A DNA stretch of 64,000 bases from Gordonibacter sp036659115 (GCF_036659115.1 NZ_JAVXDF010000001.1), one strand, 5' to 3'; positions 53,199 through 62,960 are shown, numbered from the stretch's first letter. Translations and numbers: made by a program. Notes: generated by a model from the sequence alone, not told the origin.

Positions 53199-54545
53199 AT
53201 GAAACAGTATCGCCAAGAATATTTGGAAGCGCTCGAAAGCCTCGACGGCGATGTGCCGGGTTGCGAGGCGGCGCTGTCCTACATTGAGCAGTCTGACATT
53301 TGGGTGCACGGCCGACCCGTGCCCTTTTCCTACGTTCCCAATTTGGTGGGCTCGCAGGATCGCCGGTTTCTTCAGGAAGTTTGCACGATGGCCCATACCA
53401 TTCTGTGCAAGGTTATCGCCCGCTATTTGGAAGATGCAACCTATCGCGCGCTGTTCGGTTTCTCGCCCGAGATGGAGCGGCTTATCATGCTGCCATGCGA
53501 CTATGGACAGATGCTTCCTCTAGCCCGATTCGATATCTTTCTTGACGAAAACGATCTCAGCTTCAAGTTTTGCGAATTCAATACCGATGGGAGCGGGGCG
53601 ATGTCGCGCGACCTTGAGATTGGCCACGCACTGCAGCGAGGTGCTACCTACCATCAGTTCGCCTCGCGTCATCGCGTTGAGCAGTTTGAGCTATTCGATT
53701 CGTGGGTTGAAGCGTTTATGTCCAGCTATCGAGAGTGTCCTTACGCGAAACCTTGCCCGACGGTGGCTGTAACTGATTTTCGCGAGAGCGGCGTGTTTAG
53801 CGATTTCAACCGATTCATCGCCGCTTTCGAGCGGGCGGGCTATCCGGCTCGTTTTGTGGATGTTCGGTCGTTTATCTTTGACGGGGAAAACCTAGTCGAC
53901 CCTTCCGACGGAACGGTGATAGATGTCATTTATCGGCGCGCCGTTACCAGTGAGATGCTGCAGCATCCTGGTGAATGCGATGCGCTCATTGATGCAGTTG
54001 AACAGCGGAAGGTATGCCTGATTGGCCATTTTAGAACAACGGTCGTCCATTCCAAAGTGGTTTCCATCGTGTTGTTCGACTCACAGACGAGGTCCTTTTT
54101 GACTGACGAGGAGTGCTCGTTCATTGACGAGCACGTGCCGCGCACCTTCCGGCTGCAACGCGGTCAGGGATTTGATGTAAACGTGGTAAAGGCAAGCAAA
54201 GATGCGTGGATTATCAAACCTGAGGACGATTATGGTGCCCGCGGTGTGTATCCAGGTGTAAGCATGGCCGCTGACGAGTGGGGCGCGCTGGTTGACCAGA
54301 AGCTCGATGAGTCCTACATCGTTCAAGAGTATTATCCTCCACGCGAGGTTGGTTTAGTGCGGGCTGACGTTTCGGAAGTCGGAGGTCAGAGTGCGGTTGA
54401 GGCTTGGACATCGATGCCAGGCCTGTATGTCTACAACGGCGCATTCAAAGGTTTGTACTGTCGAAACGGATGCGAGGGGATAATTGCTCTTGACCACGGT
54501 GGGCTGTGCAGCCCGAGCTTCTCCGTTGACGATGAAAATTTCTGA
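53199..54545 (+). CDS. Glutathionylspermidine-synthase-like ATP-grasp enzyme
   Basis: 448 residues. Motifs fit the circularly permuted ATP-grasp of the glutathionylspermidine synthase superfamily: LPLARFDIFLDENDLSFKFCEF then NTDGSGAMSRDLEIG, a Rossmann-like middle (PTVAVTDFRESGVFSDFNRF), DVIYRRAVTSEM, the Lys strand AWIIKPEDDYGARGV, and SYIVQEYYPP. These enzymes form amide bonds by acyl phosphate. The synthase domain alone is present, with no CHAP amidase; the divergent C26 hydrolase could take that role. The substrates are unknown. Gene 29 bp after the TPR-membrane gene. Confidence 0.75.
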   Translation: MKQYRQEYLEALESLDGDVPGCEAALSYIEQSDIWVHGRPVPFSYVPNLVGSQDRRFLQEVCTMAHTILCKVIARYLEDATYRALFGFSPEMERLIMLPCDYGQMLPLARFDIFLDENDLSFKFCEFNTDGSGAMSRDLEIGHALQRGATYHQFASRHRVEQFELFDSWVEAFMSSYRECPYAKPCPTVAVTDFRESGVFSDFNRFIAAFERAGYPARFVDVRSFIFDGENLVDPSDGTVIDVIYRRAVTSEMLQHPGECDALIDAVEQRKVCLIGHFRTTVVHSKVVSIVLFDSQTRSFLTDEECSFIDEHVPRTFRLQRGQGFDVNVVKASKDAWIIKPEDDYGARGVYPGVSMAADEWGALVDQKLDESYIVQEYYPPREVGLVRADVSEVGGQSAVEAWTSMPGLYVYNGAFKGLYCRNGCEGIIALDHGGLCSPSFSVDDENF

Positions 54546-54667
54546 GGTGCTTTTCGAAACGACGATTGCTGCATTGATTGCTGGAACGCGCGTTCTTGCA
54601 TTGGAGGCAAATTTACGATATTTTAAACCAGCCTGTCTGTCAAGCGAATAGGCGAGTTCGCCGACCG

Positions 54668-54757
54668 TTTATCGAGAGCTGGGGAAGAGAGTTGGCTCGA
54701 GGATCCCGGCACCAACCTGGCAAAGCATGCCAAGGTGGTCCTGCCGACATCGATGAA
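54668..54757 (+). promoter_or_regulatory. SAM-I-like (S-box) riboswitch
   Basis: The metK leader shows ATCGA (54671-54675) pairing with TCGAT (54750-54754) as P1, then GAGAGCTGGGG, GGCTCGAGGATCCCGGCACC (the SAM-pocket core GAtGAaaCCCGGCAACC-like), a CCTGGCAAAGC/GCCAAGG element and GGTGGTCCTGCCGAC. P1 closes directly against the AAGGAG Shine-Dalgarno, so SAM binding is predicted to block metK translation. Confidence 0.72.
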
Positions 54758-54768
54758 GGAGAAACATC

Positions 54769-56034
54769 ATGCTCAATAACCAAGGAAGCTATCTGTTCAC
54801 GTCCGAGTCCGTGACGGAAGGGCATCCCGACAAGGTATGCGACCAGATATCAGACGCGGTGCTTGACGCCATCCTGTCCAAGGAGATCGAGTTGGCCGAG
54901 CGCGGCTACGTGGCGCCGGGCGGGCAGGCGGCGGACCCGTCCCAGGTGCGCTGCGCCTGCGAGACGCTGGCTACCACGGGCATGGTCATCGTGACGGGCG
55001 AGATCCGCACGCAGGCCTACGTGGACGTGCCGGGCATTGTGCGCGAGGTGCTCTCCGACATCGGCTACAACCGCGCGAAGTACGGCTTCGACTGCGACAC
55101 GTGCGGCGTGTTGAACGCCATCCACGAACAGAGTCCGGACATTGCGCAGGGCGTGGACGAGTCATGGGAGGCCCAGCACGGGCTTGCAGGCGACGATCCT
55201 TACGAGCGCGTCGGCGCGGGCGATCAGGGCATGATGTTCGGCTATGCCTGCAACGAGACGTCCACCCTTATGCCCATGCCGGTGTATCTGGCTCACCGTC
55301 TGGCCGAGCGTCTGACCGAGGTGCGCAAGGACGGTACGCTGCCGTACCTGCGCCCCGACGGCAAGACGCAGGTGTCGGTGCGCTACGAGGACGGCATTCC
55401 GACAAGCGTGGAGAAGGTGGTTGTGTCTACCCAGCACGCCGACAACGTGGAGCATGGCGCTTTGAGCGCCGACATCGTCGCGCACGTGATCGAGCCCGTT
55501 TTCGCGGCCGAAGGCGTCAAGCTTGCCGAGGGTGCAGGCATCCATGTGAACCCCACCGGCCGCTTTGTCGTGGGCGGGCCCATGGGGGATGCGGGCCTCA
55601 CCGGCCGCAAGATCATCGTGGACACCTACGGCGGCATGGGACGCCACGGCGGCGGCGCGTTCTCCGGCAAGGACTGCACGAAGGTAGACCGCTCGGGGGC
55701 CTATGCCGCGCGCTGGGTAGCCAAGAACGTGGTGGCCGCGGGGTTGGCTGACCGCTGCGAGGTACAGGTGGCTTATGCTATCGGCATGGCGCGTCCGGTG
55801 AGTGTGATGGTCGACACCTTCGGCACCGCGAAGGTGCCCGAAGCCGACATCATGGCTGCCGTGGAAAGCGTGTTCGATCTGCGCCCCGGCGCCATTATCG
55901 ATGCGCTGGACCTGCGCCGTCCGATCTACCGTAAAACCGCCGCCTACGGCCACTTCGGCCGCGAGCTGCCTGAGTTCACCTGGGAGCGAACCGACAAGGC
56001 CGGCGCGCTGCGGAAGGCCTGCGGGCTGGCGTAG
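54769..56034 (+). CDS. metK: S-adenosylmethionine synthetase
   Basis: 421 residues. FTSESVTEGHPDKVCDQISD, GAGDQGMMFGYACNET, the GGPMGDAGLTGRKIIVDTYGG stretch and GGGAFSGKDCTKVDRS are all canonical. It makes SAM from methionine and ATP. A small insertion follows residue 40 (APGGQAADPSQV). It has its own SAM riboswitch. Confidence 0.97.
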   Translation: MLNNQGSYLFTSESVTEGHPDKVCDQISDAVLDAILSKEIELAERGYVAPGGQAADPSQVRCACETLATTGMVIVTGEIRTQAYVDVPGIVREVLSDIGYNRAKYGFDCDTCGVLNAIHEQSPDIAQGVDESWEAQHGLAGDDPYERVGAGDQGMMFGYACNETSTLMPMPVYLAHRLAERLTEVRKDGTLPYLRPDGKTQVSVRYEDGIPTSVEKVVVSTQHADNVEHGALSADIVAHVIEPVFAAEGVKLAEGAGIHVNPTGRFVVGGPMGDAGLTGRKIIVDTYGGMGRHGGGAFSGKDCTKVDRSGAYAARWVAKNVVAAGLADRCEVQVAYAIGMARPVSVMVDTFGTAKVPEADIMAAVESVFDLRPGAIIDALDLRRPIYRKTAAYGHFGRELPEFTWERTDKAGALRKACGLA

Positions 56035-56078
56035 GCTTTGCGTCCCCCAGGGGGTGGGGTGCTGGTATACTTGATCCC

Positions 56079-58427
56079 ATGAAACTCGCATCGGTCATTC
56101 TCGACATACCTACGCAGGCGCTCGATACGCCCTATACCTACCTCGTTTCCGACGATCCGACCGCGCTCGGCGGCTACGACATCGTGGTGGGGTGTGCCGC
56201 GCTCGTGCCGTTCGGGCCCCGGCAGGCGATAGGATTCGTCGTCGCACTTGAAGAGCATGCGGCAGACGATCTCCCGGCAGGTCTGAACCTGTCAAAGCTG
56301 AAGGCGATCGTGCGGGCGGTGAGCCCGGCATACTTCGATGAGGAGGGTGCCGCGTGCGCGCAGTGGCTCTCCGAGCGCTACTTGGCACCGCTTTCGTCGT
56401 GTGTGCGGCTGTTCACGCCGCCTGGCGGCGTGCCGCGCATGGTACGTTCCCGCGAGGGGTATTGGCGGCTCGAGGAGCCGACCGTGGGGGAGGTTGACGA
56501 TCGCTGGGTCGTGCCGGGTCCGTCGTTTGCCGACTTCGAGCCGCGCAAGAACGCCGTGAAGCAAGGGGCCATCGTAGAGGCTCTGCGTGCGGGTGAGCTG
56601 CGCGTGGCCGAACTGGCTGCTGAGCTCGGTGCCGTATCCGGTGCGCTAAAAACGCTCGAGGGCAAAGGTGCGGTGCGCATCGAGCGCCGTCGCCGCATGC
56701 GGGGGATGCCCTCTGGGGTGTCGGGTGGTGTCGGCAGTCGGGAGGAATCGGGAAGCAGCTTCGTGCCTTCCCGAAAGCCCCTCCTTACTTCCGGCCAGGC
56801 AAGTGCCCTAGGAGCCGTCGAATCTGCCTGTGCATCCGGCAATGGCGAGGTCGTGCTTCTCGACGGCGTCACGGGATCGGGCAAGACCGAGGTGTACCTC
56901 CAGGCTATCGAGGCGACGCTCGCGGCCGGCCGCACGGCGTGCGTGCTTGTGCCCGAGATTTCGCTGACGCCGCAGACGGTGGGCCGGTTCCGCGGCCGGT
57001 TCGGCGACACGGTGGCCGTCATGCACTCGCGCATGGGCGCGGGCGAGCGCTACGACCAGTGGGATTTCATCCGCTCGGGGGCGGCACGCGTGGTGGTGGG
57101 TGCGCGCAGTGCGCTGTTCACGCCGATGCGCAATTTGGGGCTCATCGTTATTGACGAGGAACACGAGGGGTCCTACAAGCAGGACAGCGCACCGCGCTAC
57201 CATGCGCGTGACGTAGCGGTATGGATGGCGCGCCGCTCGGGTGCGGCCGTGGTGCTGGGGTCGGCCACGCCCTCTATCGAAAGCCTGCATGCCTGCGCCA
57301 AAGACGAGCGGTGGCATCAGGTGGAGCTGCCCGAACGCGCTAACGGCAAGCCGATGCCCCAGGTGCAGGTCGTGGACATGGCCCATGAGTTCGGAAGCGG
57401 CTCGCGCTCCATGTTCTCGCGTCCGCTGTCGAGCGCGCTGGCCGAGGAGCTGGCCGTGGGGCACAAGGCCGTGCTGCTGCTGAACCAACGCGGATTCGCT
57501 AAGTTCTTGCTGTGCCGCGAGTGCGGGTTCGTACCGGAATGCCCGTCGTGCTCCACGTCGCTCACCTTCCATGAGCGCGGTAATTTCCTTATCTGCCATC
57601 ATTGTGGCTACCGCATCGCGGCGCCGGCCACGTGTCCTGAATGCGGCAGCCCCTACTTGAAGAAGTTCGGTGCGGGTACCCAGCGCGTCGAGGCCGACCT
57701 GCGCGTGCTGTTGGACGAAGCGCCGGGCGTGGGGCCGGACGTGCCCATTGTGCGCATGGATGCCGACACCACCGGCGGCAAGGGGTCCCATCAGCGTCTG
57801 CTCGAGGAATTCGCCGCCGCTGACGCGGCAGTGCTGCTGGGCACGCAGATGATCGCCAAGGGACTCGACTTCGAGGACGTGACGTTGGTGGGTGTTATCA
57901 ACGCCGACACCATGCTGAAGCTGCCCGACTACCGCGCCTCCGAGCGTACGTTCGCGCTGGTCGAGCAGGTAGCGGGCCGTGCGGGTCGGGCGGAGCTGCC
58001 GGGCCGCGTGCTCGTGCAGACCTACGAGGCTGATGCGGCGCCCATCCAGGCTGCCGCAACGTATGACCGCGCGCTGTTCCTGCGCGACGAGTTGCCTAAA
58101 CGCCGGTTGTTGAAGTACCCGCCTTACGTGCGCATGGCCAACATCTTGGTGTGGGGCAAGGACGAAGGGGCGGTGCGCAGCCTTGCTGCGGCATTGCATG
58201 CCGACCTTGGACGTCACGTGCGCAACTATGTTGGCAACTCCTGGGACGTGTTGGCCGCTACGCCGTGCGTTCTTGCGAAGCTGCGCGGTACGTACCGCTG
58301 GCATATCGTGGTCAAATGCCCCCTGGAAAGCGATCTTTCCGCAGTGCTGCTCCCGTTTTTCCGTGCGCGCAAGCCGGATCGCGACGTGAACGTCGCAGTG
58401 GACGTCGATCCTGACGACTTGCTGTAG
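56079..58427 (+). CDS. priA: Primosomal protein N' (replication restart helicase)
   Basis: 782 residues. The N-terminal 3'-DNA-binding domain is present, then the helicase: Walker A VTGSGKTEVYLQ (261-270), DEEH, a zinc region with CRECGFVPECPSC and CHHCGYRIAAPATCPECGS, and QMIAKGLDFEDVTLVGV with VAGRAGR. It reloads the replisome at stalled forks. Confidence 0.95.
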   Translation: MKLASVILDIPTQALDTPYTYLVSDDPTALGGYDIVVGCAALVPFGPRQAIGFVVALEEHAADDLPAGLNLSKLKAIVRAVSPAYFDEEGAACAQWLSERYLAPLSSCVRLFTPPGGVPRMVRSREGYWRLEEPTVGEVDDRWVVPGPSFADFEPRKNAVKQGAIVEALRAGELRVAELAAELGAVSGALKTLEGKGAVRIERRRRMRGMPSGVSGGVGSREESGSSFVPSRKPLLTSGQASALGAVESACASGNGEVVLLDGVTGSGKTEVYLQAIEATLAAGRTACVLVPEISLTPQTVGRFRGRFGDTVAVMHSRMGAGERYDQWDFIRSGAARVVVGARSALFTPMRNLGLIVIDEEHEGSYKQDSAPRYHARDVAVWMARRSGAAVVLGSATPSIESLHACAKDERWHQVELPERANGKPMPQVQVVDMAHEFGSGSRSMFSRPLSSALAEELAVGHKAVLLLNQRGFAKFLLCRECGFVPECPSCSTSLTFHERGNFLICHHCGYRIAAPATCPECGSPYLKKFGAGTQRVEADLRVLLDEAPGVGPDVPIVRMDADTTGGKGSHQRLLEEFAAADAAVLLGTQMIAKGLDFEDVTLVGVINADTMLKLPDYRASERTFALVEQVAGRAGRAELPGRVLVQTYEADAAPIQAAATYDRALFLRDELPKRRLLKYPPYVRMANILVWGKDEGAVRSLAAALHADLGRHVRNYVGNSWDVLAATPCVLAKLRGTYRWHIVVKCPLESDLSAVLLPFFRARKPDRDVNVAVDVDPDDLL

Positions 58428-58563
58428 CGTCCGATGCGGCACCTTCGCGGGCTTTCCGCGTGCGGCTGCCTTCCTGCCGATCGTTGGTTGGCAAGCCCCG
58501 GTTGCATGGTATCCTGTTCGCTTGCTGGGGGCGTTCATTCAAGAGGCGAAGGGAGAATGAACC

Positions 58564-61461
58564 GTGAAAACACACGCGACGCGGATCGCACGGTCGATCC
58601 TTGCCGCAGTGCTTGCCGCAGGATGCGCTTTCGTCGTACCTGCTGTTGCCGCCGAGCAGGCGGATAACCAAGCGAAGGTTTCACTGTCATCTGGGGGCAC
58701 GGGTGCGCAAGAGGGTGCACTGGTAGGCCCCGAGACGTTCGAAGGCCGGGGTGCGCAGCCGGAGGAACGCGTGGTGAGAGTCGCATTTCCCGAGGTCGAA
58801 GGCATCAGCATGACCGACAGCGCCGGTGTACGCAGCGGACTGTTCTACGATTGGCTTGTCGAGATAGGCAAGTACACCGGATGGGAATACGAGTTCGTGG
58901 GCGGCGATGCCGAAAACCTCGCGAACGCGGCTATCTCGGGAGAAGTCGACCTTGTCGGCAGCATGTATCACCGCGAGCAGCTGGAGGGCTTGCTGGACTA
59001 TGCGGCCTACAGCATGGGCTCGAACTACTCCTTGTTGATCTGCCCCGAAAACAACGACTCCATTGCCAGCTTCGATCTTCGCACGTTGAACGGCAAGACC
59101 ATCGGCGTATACCGCAACGCTAGCGAGAAGAACCGCCGCCTCGAGGCGTTTCTCGAACTCAACAACCTTTCCTGCAACGTGGTGCAGTTGGATCTCGAGG
59201 GCTACGAGCGATGCCTCGAAGACGGCGTGGCCGATGCGATGCTGGGAAGCGATAGGGAAGTGCCGGACGGATGCCGGGTGGTAGCGGGATTCGAAGGCGA
59301 ACCCTACTACATCGCCCTGCCCAAGGGAAGCGATCTGGCGGCTGCCCTGAACGAGGCTCTCGGGCAGATATACTCCGCCGATGCAGGGTTTGCGCGTACG
59401 CTGCATGCGTGCTACTTCCCTCACGAATACTATAATTCGATAAGCCTTACCGAAGCCGATCGCGCCTTTGTCGAGCAGACAGGCGTTGTCTCGGTTGCCG
59501 TGGTAGCCGATCGGTTGCCGCTCTACTACCAGTACGAGGGGAAGTACCGTGGCGTGGTCAAGGATGCGTTCGATCGTATTGCGCAGCGCACGGGCCTCTC
59601 GTTTCGCTTCGAGCATGCCGCCACCTACGAAGAGGCGCTCAACATGGTGCGCAACGGCGAGGTGGAGGTCATGGGCAGCTTCATGGACGATGAGCACATG
59701 GCCGGCGAACAGGGTCTTTCGCTTACCAAGGACTTCGCTTCGCTTGACGAGGTGGTGTTGAGGAACAAGCTGCGCGAACGGTCCGACGGCAGGGCCGCCC
59801 TCGCGCAGATAAACGGACGAGAAGACCCGGCCGGGTTGGACGCGACGGAGGTAGTTCACTTCGACACGTACCAGGAATGCCTTGAGGCGGTGAATGCCGG
59901 GCGCGCCGATTTCACCTGTATACCGGCAGCATTTGCTGAAAGCCTGTTCACCGAGCATGCATACGGTAATATCGTGCCCTCTGCTGCCGACCATCGCGAC
60001 CTCAAACTGTCCATCGCACTGCCGAAGCCGGTCGATTCGGCCATGTATTCCGTTCTGAATAAGGCGGTGGGCAGCTTTACCGAAGAGGAGCGGGCGGCCA
60101 TGTTGGTGCGCGGCGCGGCATCTGTCGGCGGACGTATGCCCTCGCTTGAGGCGATCGTATCCAGCAACCCCATGGCCGTAGTGGCGGTGTCTCTCGTGTT
60201 CTCGCTTTTGGTTGGCGCTGTTGCTATCGTGGCGGCCACCTCAAAAGTGCGCTCCCGTACCATGGCCTTGAAGCTGGAGCAGGCCGAGGAAACGAGCCGT
60301 GCGAAGTCCGACTTCCTCTCGCGTATGTCCCATGAGATACGCACGCCCATGAACGCCATCATCGGCCTGAGCTCGGTGGCCACGCTCTCGGGCGAGGCGA
60401 CGCCTTCGGTGCAGTCGAGCCTGGAGAAGATCAACACCTCGGCGCAGTACCTGCTCGCGCTGGTGAACGACATCCTCGATATGTCTAAGATCGAGAACGG
60501 CAAGATGTGCATCGAGGCTGTCCCTGTGCGCCTGCGCGCCTTGGTCGATCGGCTAGGTAGCATGTACTGCATTCTTGCCGAGGAGAAAGGTATTGCGCTG
60601 ACGGTACGCTGCGGGGGCGATGAGGTGGTCATGGCCGACGACGTGCGCCTGCAGCAGGTGCTGGCGAACCTGCTGTCGAACGCTTTCAAGTTCACGGAAC
60701 CGGGCGGCTCCGTGCTGCTGGCTGTCGACAAGCTGTCGGAGGGGGGAGGCGATGCAACCGTCCGGTTCAGCGTGACCGACGATGGCGAGGGTATCCGTCC
60801 TGAGGACCTCGACCGTATTTTCGAGTCGTTCGAGCAGGCGGCCGAAAACCATCGCAACGCCCAAGGCACGGGGCTTGGACTTGCCATCAGCAGTAACCTC
60901 GTGCACCTTATGGGCGGCAAGCTCGACGTGCGCAGCCGTTTGGGCCAGGGAACTGAGTTCTTCTTTACTTTGAGCCTGCCGCGGGCGTTGCCGGAAGACC
61001 TGCCGCGTGATCGTGCGGAGCTTTCGGCGACTGCGGCCGAGGAAGGGCGTACTTTTGCGGGTGTGCAGGTGCTGCTTGCCGAGGACAACGACCTGAACGC
61101 CGAGATAGCCGTAGCGTTGCTGGAGATGAAGGGCGTGACGGCCGATCGTGCTGCGAACGGGCGCGAGGCAGTTGACCTGTTTGCTGCTGCGGCCCCGGGG
61201 TTCTACGACATCGTGCTCATGGACGTGCAGATGCCTGTGCTGGACGGCTTGTCGGCCGTGCGCGAACTGCGCGCGCTCGATCGGCCCGATGCGCACACGA
61301 TCCCCATTGTCGCCCTGACGGCCAGCACGTTCCAGGAAGATCGAGACGATGCGGCTGCGGCGGGCATGGACGGGTTTCTGCCCAAGCCCTTCGATGCTCG
61401 GCAGCTCTACGGGGTGCTTCATCGCTTCTTGCCGTCCGGCGGGTCCGAAGCGGCATCTTGA
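58564..61461 (+). CDS. BvgS-like hybrid sensor kinase with two periplasmic-binding domains
   Basis: 965 residues from GTG 58564. Signal peptide (ILAAVLAAGCAFVVPAVAA), then two SBP_bac_3 domains (about 58-300 and 305-525), one membrane helix (VVAVSLVFSLLVGAVAIVAA), HisKA with FLSRMSHEIRTPMNAI (His near 593), HATPase with NLLSNAFKF, DDGEGI and GTGLGLAI, and a receiver with phospho-acceptor Asp in DIVLMDVQMPVLDG. No Hpt domain or response regulator lies nearby, so the output partner must be elsewhere. It probably senses an amino acid or similar ligand. Confidence 0.92.
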   Translation: MKTHATRIARSILAAVLAAGCAFVVPAVAAEQADNQAKVSLSSGGTGAQEGALVGPETFEGRGAQPEERVVRVAFPEVEGISMTDSAGVRSGLFYDWLVEIGKYTGWEYEFVGGDAENLANAAISGEVDLVGSMYHREQLEGLLDYAAYSMGSNYSLLICPENNDSIASFDLRTLNGKTIGVYRNASEKNRRLEAFLELNNLSCNVVQLDLEGYERCLEDGVADAMLGSDREVPDGCRVVAGFEGEPYYIALPKGSDLAAALNEALGQIYSADAGFARTLHACYFPHEYYNSISLTEADRAFVEQTGVVSVAVVADRLPLYYQYEGKYRGVVKDAFDRIAQRTGLSFRFEHAATYEEALNMVRNGEVEVMGSFMDDEHMAGEQGLSLTKDFASLDEVVLRNKLRERSDGRAALAQINGREDPAGLDATEVVHFDTYQECLEAVNAGRADFTCIPAAFAESLFTEHAYGNIVPSAADHRDLKLSIALPKPVDSAMYSVLNKAVGSFTEEERAAMLVRGAASVGGRMPSLEAIVSSNPMAVVAVSLVFSLLVGAVAIVAATSKVRSRTMALKLEQAEETSRAKSDFLSRMSHEIRTPMNAIIGLSSVATLSGEATPSVQSSLEKINTSAQYLLALVNDILDMSKIENGKMCIEAVPVRLRALVDRLGSMYCILAEEKGIALTVRCGGDEVVMADDVRLQQVLANLLSNAFKFTEPGGSVLLAVDKLSEGGGDATVRFSVTDDGEGIRPEDLDRIFESFEQAAENHRNAQGTGLGLAISSNLVHLMGGKLDVRSRLGQGTEFFFTLSLPRALPEDLPRDRAELSATAAEEGRTFAGVQVLLAEDNDLNAEIAVALLEMKGVTADRAANGREAVDLFAAAAPGFYDIVLMDVQMPVLDGLSAVRELRALDRPDAHTIPIVALTASTFQEDRDDAAAAGMDGFLPKPFDARQLYGVLHRFLPSGGSEAAS

Positions 61462-61487
61462 GGGGAATCGATTGTCGGAGCGTGCCC

Positions 61488-62555
61488 TTAGATCGATGCC
61501 GCGGTATCGAGGGCGTAGTCGATCCACAAGCCGATGCGCTTATGCCAGGGGAGCGTGGCGCGTGTCTCGCGGGTCGCGTATGTCCAGTCGTAAAGCGTTT
61601 CGGAATCGGCGAACCGCTGGGGCTTCGACGACGAGCCCAGCACGACGGCATAGTACTCGTGGCCGTCGCCCCGGTTCACGGCGGTGGCCACGCAGGGACC
61701 GGCTGCGAGCGTGTAGCCGGTCTTGGCGGCACAGGTGCCTTCGTAGGTTTGCAGCATGGTGTCGGTGTTGGATAGGGAGAGCGTGGTTTCGCTGCCGTTC
61801 CGGTTCACGGCAATATCCACGTTCGAGAATCCGATGCTGGCCCGGAACCGTTCGATGCCCATACCGTAGCGCAGCATGACGGCGACATCCTGTGCGCAGC
61901 TGTACTGCCCCTGCGCCCATGCGTCGAAGTCGAGACCATGCGGGTTCGTGAAGCAGGTGTTCACCAGTCCGAGTGCCGAGCCTTTGGCGTTCATGGCATC
62001 GACGAAGGCCGTTTGGCAGGCGTAACCGTCGCCGGAGAGTCCCTGGTCGGCAAGGATGATCGTACCAGCGGCCTCGGCAAGGGCGGTTGCGGCATCGTTT
62101 CCCGATGCGGTAAGCAGCGCTTTGAGCGAGGCATCGAGAGTCATGACATCGCCCTGCATCAGCCCGGCGCTGGATTCTCCGACGCTGGCGGCTGTCGGTG
62201 TCACCTTGATGGCCGCATCGGGAGAGAGGGTCTCCAGGGCCACAATGGCTGTCATGATCTTTGTAAGGGACGCGATCTGGGCCTGGTCGGTTGCGCGTCG
62301 TCCGAAGCAGAGGTCGCCGCCCTCGTCGAGCACCGACGCGTAGGATGCCTCGAGGTCGGGTCCGCTTCGGACGGGAATTCCGTGCTGTAGGGCGGTCTGC
62401 CCGAACAGTAGGTCGCTTTCCTCTGCGGCCGCATGCGCAGGCGTGGGGGCGATACAGCCGAGGCCCAAGGCGAGGCACAGGACTCCGACCGAGGCGGCTC
62501 GGACGCTTTGGTGGGAGAACGCGATGAATGATTTTGTGGGGCGGGAGGAAGCCAC
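61488..62555 (-). CDS. D-alanyl-D-alanine carboxypeptidase (S11)
   Basis: 355 residues from GTG 62555, with AAAGG 10 bases upstream. Signal peptide (AASVGVLCLALGLGCIAPTPAHA), nucleophile SLTK (Ser96, Lys99), SGN, and KTG in AKTGYTLAAG. It trims peptidoglycan stem peptides, so exported. It lacks an evident C-terminal amphipathic anchor, though the last ~20 residues (KRIGLWIDYALDTAA) could serve. Converges on the hybrid kinase. Confidence 0.9.
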   Translation of the reverse strand: MASSRPTKSFIAFSHQSVRAASVGVLCLALGLGCIAPTPAHAAAEESDLLFGQTALQHGIPVRSGPDLEASYASVLDEGGDLCFGRRATDQAQIASLTKIMTAIVALETLSPDAAIKVTPTAASVGESSAGLMQGDVMTLDASLKALLTASGNDAATALAEAAGTIILADQGLSGDGYACQTAFVDAMNAKGSALGLVNTCFTNPHGLDFDAWAQGQYSCAQDVAVMLRYGMGIERFRASIGFSNVDIAVNRNGSETTLSLSNTDTMLQTYEGTCAAKTGYTLAAGPCVATAVNRGDGHEYYAVVLGSSSKPQRFADSETLYDWTYATRETRATLPWHKRIGLWIDYALDTAASI

Positions 62556-62723
62556 GGTCGGATACCTTTCTTTCAGGTTCGGTGTGGTAGGTGCCGTCTT
62601 CCCGACAGTATACGCCCCTCGGGCGGCCTGTGCGAAAAGAGCCTCGACCCCGACCCCTGACGGGTTCCGTTTACGGATGTGCGGACCTCCGTGCCGTGTG
62701 TCAAAAAGGCAAGGCAAAACAAA

Positions 62724-62800
62724 GGTAGGTTGAAGGTAGGTTGAAAACCTAAACGCAACAGTGTTGCAGTAACTTGTGCAGGCGAAGCCGGTAGGTTGAA
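62724..62800 (+). repeat. Iteron-like direct repeats GGTAGGTTGAA and GCAACA palindrome
   Basis: GGTAGGTTGAA occurs at 62724-62734, 62735-62745 and 62790-62800, flanked by AAGGCAAAA copies. Between them lies a perfect inverted repeat GCAACA-G-TGTTGC (62755-62767). The 312-bp gap 62556-62867 between the carboxypeptidase and the candidate tracrRNA holds no gene; this repeat patch is its only clear structure. Confidence 0.75.
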
Positions 62801-62867
62801 AAGGCAAAATAAAAAACTGATACGATCAACTATGGAATAAATCTCTTTCACATGCTAAACTAATTGA

Positions 62868-62960
62868 CGAGTGGTTCCTAATAAGCTGCAGACACGATAG
62901 CTGCAGTGACTTCTCAGTTCAGCCGAAAGGCGAACCTGCCCCGTAAGGGGCTTTTTTATT
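62868..62960 (+). ncRNA. Candidate tracrRNA for the adjacent Cas9
   Basis: About 90 nt on the cas9 strand and just before it. It begins near GACGAGTGGTTCC, passes through AGCTGCAG twice (a possible local hairpin), then a nexus-like hairpin GTTCAGCC-GAAA-GGCGAAC (62917-62935) and a terminator GCCCC-GTAA-GGGGC with T6 (62938-62957). Two hairpins after an unpaired lead fit tracrRNA architecture. The anti-repeat would lie in 62868-62910, but there is no CRISPR array in the window to test it. A TAAACT just upstream may be the -10. Confidence 0.6.
62938..62957 (+). terminator. Terminator of the tracrRNA candidate
   Basis: GCCCC-GTAA-GGGGC stem followed by TTTTTT; perfect 5-bp GC stem. Confidence 0.85.
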
